Source: Pezizomycotina sp. ARF18 (Eukaryota; Ascomycota). Taken from it: 64,000 nucleotides of DNA. The stretch is taken from NCBI GenBank assembly GCA_002224055.1, contig AZLU01000025.1, forward strand, positions 48,758-112,757, read 5' to 3'. A model generated the notes under the pieces. The model saw only the letters and a program-made list of their open reading frames with translations. It had not been told where the DNA came from and did no database searches. A program made the position numbers and the translations under genes. This document shows, one piece after another, positions 54,336 through 64,000 of this stretch; the first letter of the stretch is position 1, and every line of letters begins with the position of its first letter.

Positions 54336-56390
54336 ATGGGGGATTCTCGCCGGCCTCCTAAGAAGCACGACCAGGACTGGACGGTATATATGAAGCACAT
54401 CCACGATCAGGAAGGAATTGAGACATTGTTGCTCTGGGAGAGGTCCAAGAACTGGCATTACTTCGTTCCGCAAAGACACGGGTTTCCGACAGAGGCACAA
54501 GGGGTAAACTTCTCTCATTGATCCTTCCTTGAAGCAGGAAGGAGAAGAGAAAACGTTGATAAATATCTAGTTGTTTATGAGTGTGTTTACGTTAATTTAT
54601 TTCGTCATGTTTGATGATTGTACTTTAAGTAAAGTTTTGTACTATACGGTATTCCTTTTCTTTTCCTGTCTTTTCTTTCCTGTCTTTTTTTTCCTGTCTT
54701 TTTTTTTTCTGTCTTTCCTTTCCTGTCTTTCCTTTCCTGTCTTTCCTTTCCTATCTTTTCTGCCTTGCGCTTTCTCCCTTGCCATCCTTCGTTCTTTCCT
54801 TTTGTCTTTTCTTCTTTGACTTTCTTCCTTCCCCTTTCTCATTTGCCCTTTCTTCTTTATCATTTCTTTCTCATTTTTCTCTGAAAATATCTGTCTATCT
54901 ACGAAGATATGTGCTAACAAACTTCAGCAGACGGGAAGCTACGGACGATTATTGGTTCGGGGAGACGAATCACAGATAGAATTACCGAAAAGTATGAGGA
55001 CGATGAGGCCGTAGTTGGTATGCCCTACGCTGCTCGACATCAAGCTGTTGTCGATGCCTACGACCGTTTACATAGGGACGACAACCCGGACGAGCTATGG
55101 CGTATGCTCACCAAGGCGGGAAAATATCTCTTCACAGCCGAAGCTACTGACTGTCACGCACTCGTCGGCATGGCCAGTCCTCTGTATAAAATTCCAAAGG
55201 ACATTGGAGTCTATGTTCTGCTGAATAGCGAACCCGGCAACGAGCAGGCTGGTATTACATTTTCGCGCTACAGCGGAATTACTGTCGGAGAGCATGGACT
55301 CAATGTGCGGGTTCATAATCATATGCAGGATTCTCACAGAGCAAAGTCCTCGCAGAAGGTCCACAACGAGCCGGTCGGAGATACCGCCGTTGTTGTCATA
55401 GCTCGCACATCCAACAGGACCATTCAAAACGCTGCGATCATGCAAATCATCGAGCAGTCAGTAATACTGCAGCTGGACTCGTGCGGTAGAGACCGATTTC
55501 GACAATTCATAGATCCTGGCATCGCAAACCCCATTCCTGTACTTATGGTGCGAATAAACTTAATGTCTCTCGGGTTAGAAAAGTTTTTTGCAGCCGGTTT
55601 GGTCGCTAAACAAAGGGTTGAAGAACTGAATGGTGCTGGTACCGAGTCTTTGTTCTATCTAAGCGAGGACACGTCACCCGAGGTCGGATCGGCCAAAGTC
55701 ATCGTGGGAGGATTGAAGATATATTTGGAGATAAGAGCAGATAAGGTACAGGTAGCTTGGAGCTCCTTTTGGGATGTTCTGGAATCCGCTGCAAGCGTGC
55801 GGGTACGGCTACGCGAAGATGGCTACCAGCTGTCTGTCGAGCAGGGTGGATGGGTTAATGTGGTCGCGGACGAGTGCTACTACAGGTACCTACACGAGCC
55901 TGCAGTAGCCGTCGTTGCGAGTTTGAAGAGCATAGGAAAGGAGTTACGATCGATACGGCAATGTACCCTTCAGGAAATAAATTGAGTAGCCTTCGCTCTT
56001 CGAGCCGAGCTGCAAGCTCAAGGAGAGGTTGCTCCACCAGAGTCCTGAGGTATGCGAGTAGCTGGGAAGCTCGTGTCAAAAATTACATGGAATACAATGC
56101 CAAGTTAGCGAAAGAAATTTCCGAGAATCAACAAAAAGAGCTAGAGGGAACGTTGTCCATTACATATAGCAAGCTAAATGCCGATGGGTCTTTGAATCCA
56201 AGGACCAATATCCGCTAATGAATCTGGCAAAGGCCAGAAACGAAAAGCTGGTCGAAACGTCAAGGCGACGACGGATCCTGTAGTACTGCGCGAAGCGCCA
56301 ACGAGGAAGGGAAACGCAAAGCCTATAAAGAGAAGAAAAAGGCACTTCGAAGCAAGCCAGCAAACAGCTTTAAATATTCAAACCAACTGA
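54336..56390 (+). CDS. GIY-YIG-like putative nuclease
   Basis: Exon 1 (54336-54503) reads MGDSRRPPKKHDQDWTVYM and WHYFVPQRHGFPTEAQG. A 427-nt intron filled with pyrimidine repeats follows. The main exon (from about 54931) stays open to 55985, the longest unbroken frame in the window. At about 55200-55470 it shows the GIY-YIG order: DIGVYVLLN, then RYSGITVGEHGLNVRVHNHM (a YxG strand and an Arg-His helix), and AAIMQIIEQSVI with a candidate metal-binding Glu. Later come GLEKFFAAG, RVRLREDGYQLSVEQGGWVN and, after one or two frame changes near 55985 and 56190, a charged helix SSWEARVKNYMEYNAKLAKE and a very basic end KPIKRRKRHFEASQQT (stop 56388-56390). The basic tail suggests nuclear or DNA binding. 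Joining exon 1 to exon 2 also needs a one-base shift. The nuclease assignment rests on motif order alone. Confidence 0.55.
54504..54930 (+). other. Long intron with a tandem pyrimidine repeat
   Basis: Donor GTAAAC, acceptor CAG at 54930. Positions about 54655-54765 are a tandem array of roughly 13-nt units of the type CTTTCCTTTCCTG, giving an extreme polypyrimidine tract. It is several times longer than the other introns here. Confidence 0.6.
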
Positions 56391-56815
56391 AATAAGAAAT
56401 AAGGAGCTCCAGATATTGAAGCAACTCAACAAAGGCAATTTGCGTAAGTTTCGCCGTTATGTCTGATTTCCTTTGTGCGCCAATTTCGCTGATCACTTTA
56501 CAGTACGATTTCCGTTGCGTTCTTTTTTCGCATTTCTATGTGACTATTGCGGAATTAAGCTCCGCAAACGCTGACGATAACAAACTTCGACTCCACAAGA
56601 ATAATTTTTTTTTTTTTTTAAACCTTCAATGTTTAAAAACGACGTTTTTTAGGGTACCTTATAGTTCTTTATTAAGTTACTATCTTTTGCAAAATTTCGC
56701 CTGTGAATATAAGAAATGAAGCGGCCAAATGTCATTCAAAACGCCTTTTCTCTCATTGTCCTATAATTGGATCCTCCATGTGGAATATTTGTTTCCCCTA
56801 TATTTTTCTGCTCAG
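56391..56815. other. Spacer between the GIY-YIG-like gene and the parvulin remnant
   Basis: AT-rich, with a T run at 56608-56619. A stretch around 56695-56730 weakly resembles parvulin exon 2 but not enough to claim. I see no gene. Confidence 0.4.
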
Positions 56816-57104
56816 GCAATAGTTGTCTGCCACAAATCATGGACTGGGTTTTATTGCGAAAATAGGAGCATTCCAATATTTTACAAGTTGGCTTCCTTTG
56901 TGTTTCTTGTCTTTTATTAGGATCTTATATTCTGCGTTTTTTATAAAAATAGAGCAGGCAGGCGTTTTTTTAGATGTACCACATAATACTGGTGGGCTGT
57001 CCCTCTCTCCTTTCTGACTCATGTCTCTCTATCTGTCTTACAAACAAGCGAATTAGTTTACGATTGCTAAAAAATGTTTTTAACAGGTGGAGGGAAGAAA
57101 GTGA
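56816..57104 (+). pseudogene. Decayed copy of the parvulin 3' end (last two exons and last intron)
   Basis: This segment aligns in order with 52498-52822. The left edge TTCTGCTCAG-GCAATAG matches TCTGCAG-GCGATAG at the start of parvulin exon 3. The exon end TACCACATAATACTG-GTGGGCTG matches TATCATATAATACAA-GTGAGCTG, preserving YHII and the donor. The intron shares GATTGCTAAAAA near its 3' end. The last exon at 57087-57104 encodes VEGRK plus a stop, identical in protein to 52805-52822 but with GTG for GTT and TGA for TAA. The exon 3 equivalent is only 176 nt against 219 and has lost most of its sense, so the copy is dead as a gene. The middle of the exon aligns poorly. Confidence 0.6.
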
Positions 57105-57641
57105 AATACAGATCATTATTGATCTCGCGGCGTCACATATACGTGCATTCCTGGGAGCTGGAGTTGTAGATATTTCGATGGCAGAAGAATCAACGATATT
57201 GATCCTTTTGCCGCTTTAAGGCTGAGTTGGACAAGTATGGTTCACTTGCAGCTGGCTTCATATCGTGCACAATTACTACTGTTGTCCTAACATACCTTAA
57301 GGAAACATCAAGATGTATATTCTCTAGGGAAAATCAATAGGAAGGGAGAAGATGAATAGTAACGAACAGGACCAACGTGCAGCTAACTTCTAGCTACGAG
57401 TCCGGAATTTAATGCATTGAAAAGCATCATTTGTAGTATCGAAGTTAACTACAGATGTAAAATAAAGGAAATTTTGAGATTAAGCAGCTACAATTAAAGA
57501 CAAATATATGACTGGATATTTCGAAAAATGCTTTGTCGCTAAAATTGCACTAAACAATAACAACATCAACATGCACAGCAATCACAGGGAACGAACTCCA
57601 GCACCGCACAAGCCTATGTCATAATCGTTCATTGTCAGCGT
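57105..57641. other. Spacer between the parvulin remnant and sea4
   Basis: This region lies 3' of the minus-strand sea4 gene and includes the right flank of the parvulin remnant. A + strand frame running on from the remnant stays open to 57219 but has no recognisable motif. Confidence 0.45.
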
Positions 57642-60600
57642 TTATGAAACAGTGAACCACAAAGAGAAAAGATGTAGGGTATTCTTACAGTCACAGTCTG
57701 GAACAGGACAAAGCGTGTGCTTCGAGAACCATCTCTAGCATGCCCTGCGTGGGTTCCGTGGTTACAACTCAGGCAAAGTTAAACCACCGATCGAAGCTTC
57801 TTCCTTGCTGGCTCGTCCACGCCACCGCCACCGCCGGTTTCCTTTCCTGCTGACGCAGACTTGTCGTTTTGCTGGTTCGGAAGGTAGTTTGGTGTTCCGA
57901 GTACAGGAGACACACTGCGCAACGGGGAAGAGGTTTTCGACAGTTCGGACACAGCGTTGCCTTGTGGGAGAACCCGCCATGCTAGCCTGCGAGAACGGGA
58001 CGCTGACTTGCTGGCCGTCCTTTATGCGAGAACCCGGAGTGACGGATGTGTGCGCGATACTCTATTATAAGAGGGGAAAGCGTTAGACATTATGACACAA
58101 AAGCCCCTTGAGAAGATACCTTGTTGGTTACTCACTCTATCGCAAAAATTGCAGCGAACGTAAACTTGGCGCTGCACAGTTTCTATGGTCATGTTCCCGC
58201 TCCTGTCCTTCGAGGTTTTGCCTCTCGCAATATCGAACCTTGCTCGGGCATGGAAAAAACGCCATTTGTTCAGGAGCTCACGGTAACTATGGAAGATAAT
58301 TAGCAAAAAAAAAAAAAAAAAAAAAAAAAGACAAGTAATAGCGATTAGCGGAGTCCCGTCGGCTTGCCTTTCTACCCAAACTCTACCCTCTGATCGGTAA
58401 AGTATCTGGGCACCGCAAAGCTCGCCACAAGCGCTGCGGTCTGTACGTCACTTGTCCGGTTGATGTACTCCTGCAATAGATCGATAGTTTTCTCGTTATA
58501 CCCGTGAGCAAGATTCCTTCCGGTTCTCCCATTTGATGACTGTAGCCGTAAATTCGTCGATGTATGTACCGAGCTGGAAAACCCCAATGATAAGCATACA
58601 CGATACCAGTCTAAAATATGATACTACGATTGGCCTTACCTCGTCATCGTTCAAGAATCGCAACGCAATGCCAAGCCTCTCCCTGATAGGTAGTCCAATC
58701 GATCGTCCAAATACATCCTGCCAGTCGCCGTTGGTCACGAATGCGAAAATAGCCCGACTATAAGGGTCATCCAAATCCGTTGACATCGACCTGCACATTT
58801 CCTTCCATGTGTTACTTCCCAACGAATCGTTATCTTCGTCGGAGCTGTCGCTCATACGGTGAGTGTAGTATCCCGCGACGGCGGTCGACATAAGCTTCAT
58901 CTGCCTCCCGCCTTTAGATAAAGCTTTATGCAACGCTGTATATTGCCGTGGAAAAGGGCCCACCCGCAGCCTTCGCGATATCCCCCTCTTCTCGTAACGC
59001 TCGAGTTGGGTTTCGAGCGCAGACTCGTCTTCGAAGTCCCACCCGCACATGCCAGACCAGCGCGCGCTGTTCCGGAAATGCCGTTCGGCCCTGTACCGGC
59101 CGCGCCTGTTGTAGCGTTCGTTTATTTTCTGGACTGCTACGGAAAAGGCTCTCGTGTCTGGGACGCCGGCTCCGGGAGGATTCGAGACTGAGGGACGGTG
59201 GATCTCCATATCCCGTAGACGCCTAGGTACGAAAGGTCCAAGCCGTTCGAGACCATGCCTTCCTCATCAACGGCTTCTTGCGCACCCTGGAGCCAGCGCC
59301 ACATCTCCTTTAGCTCCATTCTTCTTTTTCGATGAGGATGAACGTTCTTGCCACACTGCATTATACGTAAATTAGTATAAATATTTCGATTGTAGTGTGG
59401 AAAAGATAGTCTTATACATACGTTCATCTCATAGCCCTGTTCAGCCCTCCGCCGCATCTGAACGGATATGTCAATGCGGAGGGTGTCTGTTGGAGCGAAG
59501 AGGTAATCTTCAGGGTGATCGGAGTAAACCCTCGGGGGTTTCTGGAAGGGGTCTTGATTCGCATCGGTATCCCCTTCACCGCCGGATGAATCGTCGTTTT
59601 CTCGACTTCTCTCTGTGTCGACCCTTGATATTATGTGGTTCGGCTCCGCAACCCGGAGAGCTTTGTGGATGGCGCCGGGAGCGTCCTGATAACATCTTCA
59701 TGAGACACTACGAAATTGTTCTTGAACCAAAAGATAGAGCCGGCGTGAAAGCCGGTAAGGAGTGGACGTAGACCCCACTCCTAGATAGAGCTATTATGCG
59801 ATAGTGGTTCAGCGAACCCCCGTCGGAAATCCAGTCGAACGACGCGATGCCTTCATTTTGCCTATCAGTTGTTCGAGGTGGACCTTTGGTAGATTTTTTT
59901 GTCAGTATTCAACTTTGCCAATAGTCGAACGCGAAGGAAAAATTTTATCACATGCAAGCTAGATACGCCGTACATTCCGTCGTCCTTGTAACAAAGAGCT
60001 TATCTTGAGATTATTCCCTTGCCGTAAATCCACCACCGAATTCTCCCTCTCACGGAACGAGCGATTGCTGCAACACCACCAGACCCTCCGCCGACAGGAA
60101 GGTCCCCAAGCGTCCCAAGTTCCATATCTTCAACAACTGCGAGCTGCTTAAAACTCCAAAGGCACCACTCCTATCCCTACAGGACTCAGACTGATTATAG
60201 TAGACGACGGGCTCGGCTTGCCAAAGTTAAGGATAGGATCGTGGCCGCCCGACCTTGCAAACCGCCGTCCCAAACCGCCATGTAACCGTCGTCCGAGCAC
60301 GATGCAAAGTAATTTTGATCCCTGTCAATTGTAAGCCCGTGAACGAGCCGCGACGGGAAGTTGAGTGAAGGCGCCCTGGCGCTATCCCGGAGGTCGAATG
60401 CGCGGATGTACTTGTTACCCACACCCGCTATGAGGACCTCCGGCTGGTCTTTGAAAAACTGTATGGACGATACCATCTCGGAGCTCGCGAGTTGTCTATA
60501 CGGCTGGCGCGCTAGGTTCTGGCTCGCCGATATCGACGAAGGCGTCGAGATCGACGGTGTCGGCAGAAGCTGCGAGTTCACGTCCCATATGTTCAAGCAA

Positions 60601-61304
60601 AAGTCGTTCCTCACCTTATCCAACCCTATGGCGAGGTACCCGGAAGTAGAAAAGGCTACCGCATTGCAACCTCGTTGGTGCTTCACGGGCAGTATTACCT
60701 CTTGGTTCGTCTTTTGAGACGGCGTCATCCGTAAGACGATACATTCTCCACCGGATTTTCCAACCGCCGCAAGGTCTGCCATAGGAACCAAACAAAAGAT
60801 CATGAAATAGTGCGGAGGTTAGTCGAAATTCGTCCTGTTTGATTTCCTGAGGTAAAAATATATAGGGTTGAGCGTACCGGTTTGAATTGGTGACCAATCG
60901 AAGCACTTTTCGAATCGCAGACCTCACCAGGCTTAGCACCAAACACTTTCTCACAGGAGAGGTTTCTTTACCCTCCAAGTAATATCTGGTATATAAGTAA
61001 GGAACTCGAGGGTTTCAGGTTCCAACCTTGATGTACGGGATCTTTGTCTTCTGAACACCGGTTTATAGCTTATTTCACCCTGTTTCTATACGTTGTTCCG
61101 TTTGACATGTTGGCTCATAAGCTAGAAATATACACTCCCAATATCTTCCAAGAGGTTGATACGACCAGCAGGCTAGCGCACCTCTTTGTATTCTGTGACG
61201 TCGTACAGCCGAACTTCGTGATCGGTCGAACTAATGGTCATAAATTGCTGGCCAGTCGCGTCGGAGTGAGGCGACCACCTCACGAAGTCGGAGACAGTAT
61301 TCAT
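57642..61304 (-). CDS. sea4: SEA4/Mio, WD40 subunit of the SEACAT (GATOR2) complex
   Basis: SEA4/Mio scaffolds SEACAT/GATOR2 at the vacuole and promotes TORC1 signalling in response to amino acids. The start MNTVSDFVRWSPHSDATGQQ at 61304 is the family N-terminus, and STDHEVRLYDVTEYKEV follows. WD40 blades are clear at 60195-60803: HQRGCNAVAFSTSGYLAIGL, DKVRNDFCLNIWDVNSQ, VLIAGVGNKYIRAFDLRD and SCSDDGYMAVWDGG. The alpha-solenoid region appears as ERLGIALRFLNDDEV, LGTYIDEFTATVIKW and LLQEYINRTSDVQTAALVAS (about 58430-58680). The C-terminal zinc module has RQVYVRCNFC, CPNCRKPLPRCAVCLLYSEH, CNHGTHAGHAR and CPVPDCDC-type cysteines (57690-58130). The stop is at 57642. Introns and several frame breaks occur, but the full Mio domain order is present. 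Confidence 0.9.
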
Positions 61305-62644
61305 GGTTGCTCACTTCGCGCGGCTCCGCCGAGGGCAGAGAGCCTTTGTTTTCCTATCGGAAGAAATATTGTTAATTCCCCTGCTCTTCTATATGCTTTT
61401 TTGAAATTCGACCCAAAACCTTGAATGAGCCCTTCCTTACCTTGGCTTTCTCCCAACCTCAGATTTCCCGTTCCTTGGTTTTGTGGTTTAACTTGTAGAA
61501 TGATTGGATCGCAACAACCCTTCGGGAGATGCTGGATATAAGACAAGAAGAATTGCCAATTAAAAGAAAAGAAAAAAAAAAAAAGAAAGAAAGAAAGAAA
61601 GGACAAAAACCCTTGGGAAGTTGTGTAAGTGTAGGTAGGTTCCCTTAGGAAATGTAAAGATCGTTGTCCCAATCTAATTGATAAAAAAGAGTAGCTCTCT
61701 GCGCACATCTATCGTTCGGCCCTAAAAGAAGCGTCTGGCACAGTACCGGAACTTACCATATTAATAACACCCACCCATGACTAACGATTCTCTCAATTTA
61801 CTTGAGCTACGCGATCAAGCTACAGCTACCATGCCTACCAACGGTCTCGAAGTGTCACCATCACTTATACTTCCAACTTCTAAATAACTCGAAAATATAA
61901 CAGTAAAATAAAGCTCAAGCGTAGTTATATATATAAGCCATTGTATAATTATTCGAATGGTTTACGGCTAGTACTCTTTTAATAGTACCCCAGGCATGTT
62001 TCTATACGGTAGAAATATATATATTATTAAAAATGATAGCTTTGAAACCTTTCAGTATCCATCAAAGCTAAATTGAACGACTAACTTCTATTTCTAGTTC
62101 TAAAGGTAGCTGGATATAGTTATTCGAAAATTAAGACTTATTGATTATCGCTAGCTCGGCTTAGCTATTTAATGCTATGTACAACATGACATCGTGACAG
62201 TATTACTTGCATGAGAGTGCAGGTATTCACGTAGCATCATGACAATAATGCGTGATATATAAAAAAAAAAAGTATTCGTTAAAACGAAGAAATAAGAAAA
62301 CCAACGCCCAGTATTCAAACACCAAGGAACAAGCGAAGGAAAGAAAAAAAAAAAGAGAAGGAGAATGCAAAAAAATTGCAAAGAGGAATGGTCTCTTCTG
62401 CCATGAATGTAAGACGTAAAAACAAGTGCACTGACCAGGACTGGTGCCAAATTGGCTGTAAAGGTGATTGAAGCAACAACGGAAAAAAAAAGGGAAGAAA
62501 GGCCAATCGACATTGGCGATAAAGCAGGGAGATTTGCTTCTAGAAATATACGAAAGTTCCATATTCCTGAAAAGCTATTTTGGGCGAGAATGAAAAGCGA
62601 ATCCGTAGAATGTCCCGGATGACCGACTATAATCGGTTATGCCT
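61305..62644. other. Spacer between cysteine dioxygenase and sea4
   Basis: Two genes on the same strand are separated by 1.3 kb: the 3' flank of the dioxygenase gene and the promoter of sea4. It contains an A run plus AAAG units at 61565-61600 and AT-rich DNA. I see no gene. Confidence 0.5.
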
Positions 62645-63584
62645 CTAGGCACAAGCATCGGCGCCTTTGCCGCTCTTACCGCACTGCCGATAGCCATGGT
62701 ACTGTAGTATGCAGCCATACTGATTGTGGTTGGATTTGCCCGTTTTAGGTTGAAAGTGTGCAGCCCTCTGATAAGATGTTGTTAATAAGATGAATTTTTC
62801 TCGAAAAAAAAAAAATCGCTTCCTAGCAGGATCTCAATACTCACTTTCTTCGATGTAAGGCGATGTTGGAGGCTTACGGAATATTATGAGGCTCCATTTT
62901 CGACTTATGGATACCAAGCTATAGAATTTCGTGTCAATATAAATATATTAATTTAATGTTGAAATAAACTTACGTCGTCGTTGATATACGCAAACCTCGC
63001 ATCTCCAAATCTGGTAATCTCTTTTGACTTTAATGTTCCTCAACACCGGTTTTGGCCAATGTATTTTGTCTCCACAAGCTCCCCCTTGAGTACTCGCATT
63101 ATACAGGTGCATTTTTGGTCGTGGACTAGGAGCTTTTTCCCGATCCATACCATGATAACCTGATTGATTAAAAGCATCTGTTAGTCCTCGGCAATTCAAG
63201 CTATTTTTTTCCCTCTATAACTTAGAAGCTGAAGGTGTTTATTATTATTAAGTAAAATAGTAGACATGTATTTTACATACCAACGCATTGGCGTTGATAT
63301 CATCCACAGGTTTCTGGTATAGTGCCTGCTGAGCTATGAATGAGTACTTTTCCACTCGCTTTCGTCGCTAACGTATTCGCCTAAAACGGCCTGGAGCTTG
63401 CTGATCTACATCCTCGCTCTTCAGGTCCCGGTGCTCGCCTAAGATCTCGCGATCTTCTCCACGAGCTGTTCAAAGGCGTTGAATCTCTAGTTTTGTTGCT
63501 GGAGAAGTGGGCAGCGGCCGCGGTCTGCTTGACGGAGTAGTTTTGCACTGTCCAATAGATCACGGTGACGACGGCAGGGGCCAT
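62645..63584 (-). CDS. cdo1: Cysteine dioxygenase
   Basis: Cysteine dioxygenase is a cytosolic non-haem iron cupin that oxidises cysteine to cysteine sulfinate. The start MAPAVVTVIYWTVQNYS is at 63584. In shifted frames follow FNAFEQLVEKIA, ILGEHRDLKSEDVDQQ, YVSDESEW and YTRNL with DDINANA (about 63290-63500). After an intron comes the cupin core: VHDQ in place of VHDH, CIMRVLKGELVETKY and KEITRFGDARFAYINDD (about 62990-63165). The next exon begins LGIHK, carrying the third iron-binding His (about 62920). The last exon reads PKTGKSNHNQYGCILQ and ends GADACA (62645). The apparent loss of the second His can be explained by a missing base, since the frame slips right there. Four exons and several one-base losses are inferred. 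The identity is sound. Confidence 0.87.
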
Positions 63585-64000
63585 TGCGTGATTGGGGTGG
63601 CTCGACGAAATAAAAAGAGGTGGGGAGAGATTTTCCGCCGTATTATTAATCAATAATGCAAGCAAAATGAAAATTCAACTGCTTTTCTCTCAGCAAAGTG
63701 AAGAAATATATATATATATATATATATATCTATTAAAAATAATTATTTATTTATAAATTATTTTATTCTTATATGGTTTTAGATTTGATATAAAAAGGCT
63801 CTGACGTCCTGAGTCTTGCAAAATGAATATCTGGTGGTGGATAACGACGACTAACGGCGACGACGATGGTTGAAGAATGAGGCTTTGCTTTGGTTCAAAC
63901 CTCCTCCTTTCTTTCGCCCCTTCTCTTCGCCTTTCTACTTCCCCTTCTTAAATAATACTCCTTTCCTTTTCTACGCCGACTTTCTCGGATCTTTCCCTTC
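63585..64000. other. Promoter side of cysteine dioxygenase
   Basis: Upstream flank of the dioxygenase gene, with a (TA)n run at 63706-63729 and a CT-rich stretch from about 63900 to the window end. No gene is visible. Confidence 0.5.
63706..63729. repeat. (TA)n microsatellite
   Basis: About 12 TA units, roughly 130 nt upstream of the dioxygenase start. Confidence 0.9.

Larger units (their letters stand above)
52823..56815 (+). mobile_element. Putative homing-type insertion between two parvulin 3' ends
   Basis: A segment of about 4.0 kb lies between the intact parvulin stop and the decayed second copy of the parvulin 3' end. It carries the GIY-YIG-like gene and a small hypothetical frame, all on the parvulin strand. 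No terminal inverted repeats or target-site duplication were seen. The structure resembles cases in fungal mitochondria where an endonuclease gene arrives together with a replacement 3' end of its target gene. Calling it a mobile unit is inference. Confidence 0.35.

Noticed and set aside
54660-54920. Highly charged K/E/R minus-strand frame of 92 codons
   Set aside because: It is the reverse complement of the tandem pyrimidine repeat in an intron.
63105-63125. Loss of the second iron-binding His (HDQ instead of HDH) in cysteine dioxygenase
   Set aside because: The reading frame slips at the same spot, so one missing base restores a His codon. This is not good evidence for a changed active site.

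Overview
This window looks like nuclear DNA of a filamentous ascomycete (Pezizomycotina). The evidence is a set of fungus-type genes (Pal1, a GrrA-type F-box protein, Mot1, SEA4/Mio, an Fcr3/Yap-like bZIP, an Ark/Prk kinase) split by short GT-AG introns of about 70-130 nt, with AT-rich spacers full of long A/T runs and microsatellites. About 15 genes in 64 kb is sparse for an ascomycete. That would fit an expanded, low-density genome such as those of Pezizomycetes, but the class is inference.

Layout. Pal1 (-, 0.4-2.4 kb); Stm1/SERBP1-like (+, 6.9-8.7); acyl-CoA synthetase-like AMP-binding enzyme (+, 11.2-14.3); GRR1/GrrA F-box-LRR protein (-, 15.8-17.8); MOT1 (-, 20.3-27.1); Ark1/Prk1-family kinase (+, 30.4-33.9); bZIP factor (-, 35.8-37.4); arrestin-like protein (+, about 41.5-44.4); Mediator MED10 (-, 45.5-46.0); F-box protein (+, 47.0-48.3); SLC35F6-like transporter (-, 49.2-50.9); Pin4-type parvulin (+, 52.2-52.8); GIY-YIG-like protein (+, 54.3-56.4); decayed second copy of the parvulin 3' end (56.8-57.1); SEA4/Mio (-, 57.6-61.3); cysteine dioxygenase (-, 62.6-63.6). 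Most are unrelated housekeeping genes. Pal1, Ark/Prk kinase and arrestin belong to endocytosis and cortex; Mot1, MED10 and the bZIP to transcription; GrrA and the second F-box protein to SCF ubiquitination; SEA4 to TORC1 signalling.

Most striking region (52.2-57.1 kb). An uncharacterised protein with a GIY-YIG-like motif order sits directly downstream of a parvulin gene. Beyond it lies a diverged direct copy of that parvulin's last two exons and last intron. This is the layout expected if a homing-type element inserted into the 3' part of a gene, supplied its own replacement 3' end and left the old end stranded downstream. That reading is inference, but the duplicated ends can be seen in the sequence.

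Caution on quality. Nearly every conserved gene is interrupted by apparent one-base losses, often in short homopolymers and inside invariant motifs. This suggests residual indel errors of a long-read assembly rather than a cluster of pseudogenes. CDS coordinates are therefore gene spans (introns and breaks included), not clean reading frames.
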